DNA from: Anaerosolibacter carboniphilus
GTDB taxonomy: Bacteria > Bacillota > Clostridia > Peptostreptococcales > Thermotaleaceae
DNA length: 64,000 bases
Assembly: GCF_014205875.1 (NCBI RefSeq)
Contig: NZ_JACHEN010000001.1
Location: 62,001 to 126,000 of the forward strand
Direction of reading: 5' to 3'
Shown: positions 63,916-64,000 of the stretch, one piece after another
How positions within the stretch are numbered: position 1 is the stretch's first letter
Layout of the letters: every line of letters begins with the position of its first letter
Program-made: the position numbers and the translations under genes
Notes under the pieces: model-generated
What the model was told of the DNA's origin: nothing
What the model saw: only the letters and a program-made list of their open reading frames with translations
The model's database searches: none

Positions 63916-64000
63916 ATGCTGGTGAAAGATCATTTGGATAACAAAAAAGTATTTGTAAAAGAACACGATGACATATTAAACGCGATTCTTGATTCTGCAG
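63916..64000 (+). CDS. Start of an unknown protein (3' partial)
   Basis: The gene opens with ATG 63916 after AGGGAGG and runs off the window. The 28 visible residues (MLVKDHLDNKKVFVKEHDDI...) are too few to name a family. A TATAAT at 63872-63877 is a plausible -10 element. Confidence 0.6.
   Translation, partial: MLVKDHLDNKKVFVKEHDDILNAILDSA

Noticed and set aside
1-64000. CRISPR arrays, tRNA and rRNA genes
   Set aside because: No regularly spaced direct repeats, cloverleaf-like sequences or rRNA core segments were recognised on either strand by eye.

Overview
The window looks like a chromosomal segment of a spore-forming, anaerobic, low-GC Gram-positive bacterium of the class Clostridia. 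The Alkaliphilus-like group is a guess from gene content, not a demonstrated identity. The support is an alpha/beta small acid-soluble spore protein with a sigma-G-like -10 element, a LonB-LonA-YsxC block, rubredoxin, a 2-oxoacid:ferredoxin oxidoreductase, FeoAB with Fur boxes, many strong AGGAGG-type ribosome binding sites, and intrinsic terminators after most operons. I saw no rRNA, tRNA, CRISPR array, prophage or insertion sequence with terminal repeats.

Layout. 1-6.1 kb: lonB (5' end outside the window), lonA, ysxC, an EamA transporter and rubredoxin. 6.4-12.8 kb: M29 aminopeptidase, split chromate transporter, secreted GH18 protein and an EAL-CBS-GGDEF protein. 12.9-16.5 kb: TetR-controlled ABC-2 exporter operon. 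16.6-23.1 kb: topoisomerase III and two sodium:neurotransmitter-symporter-family transporters, the second with a 32-residue MetS-like partner. 23.6-29.0 kb: a cobalamin riboswitch with no gene of its own, then a second TetR-controlled exporter of MacAB type. 29.1-32.1 kb: CAP-domain lipoprotein and an H-NOX chemoreceptor. 32.5-34.5 kb: small unknown proteins and the spore protein. 34.6-37.8 kb: structured leader and panG-panB-panC-panD. 37.9-41.4 kb: KorAB, a divergent 2Fe-2S ferredoxin and a holin-4-like membrane protein. 41.6-46.0 kb: envelope proteins, a polysaccharide deacetylase and a double GNAT protein. 46.2-50.3 kb: ABC exporter with a large Ig-like extracytoplasmic subunit. 50.5-53.1 kb: LysE-type exporter, EamA transporter and a metallo-beta-lactamase-fold hydrolase. 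53.2-56.8 kb: two-component system, DUF4342 protein and ThpR. 56.8-60.5 kb: aldehyde dehydrogenase, a leader peptide with three hairpins, MFS transporter and a DJ-1/PfpI protein. 60.6-64 kb: REP-associated tyrosine transposase (RAYT), feoAB, a small secreted peptide and the start of a gene that runs off the window.

Common themes are export and efflux (three ABC exporters, two of them TetR-regulated, plus MFS, EamA and LysE carriers) and RNA-level control (cobalamin riboswitch, pan leader, leader-peptide attenuator). The least ordinary signals are: (i) a dispersed family of REP-like palindromes sharing a GTAG[A/G]G core, two copies of which lie inside the reading frame of the RAYT that may mobilise them; (ii) the orphaned cobalamin riboswitch followed by two terminators; (iii) a leader peptide and hairpin array ahead of an MFS pump; (iv) an H-NOX chemoreceptor whose distal pocket residues match the oxygen-binding type; and (v) microproteins of 25, 32 and 53 residues.
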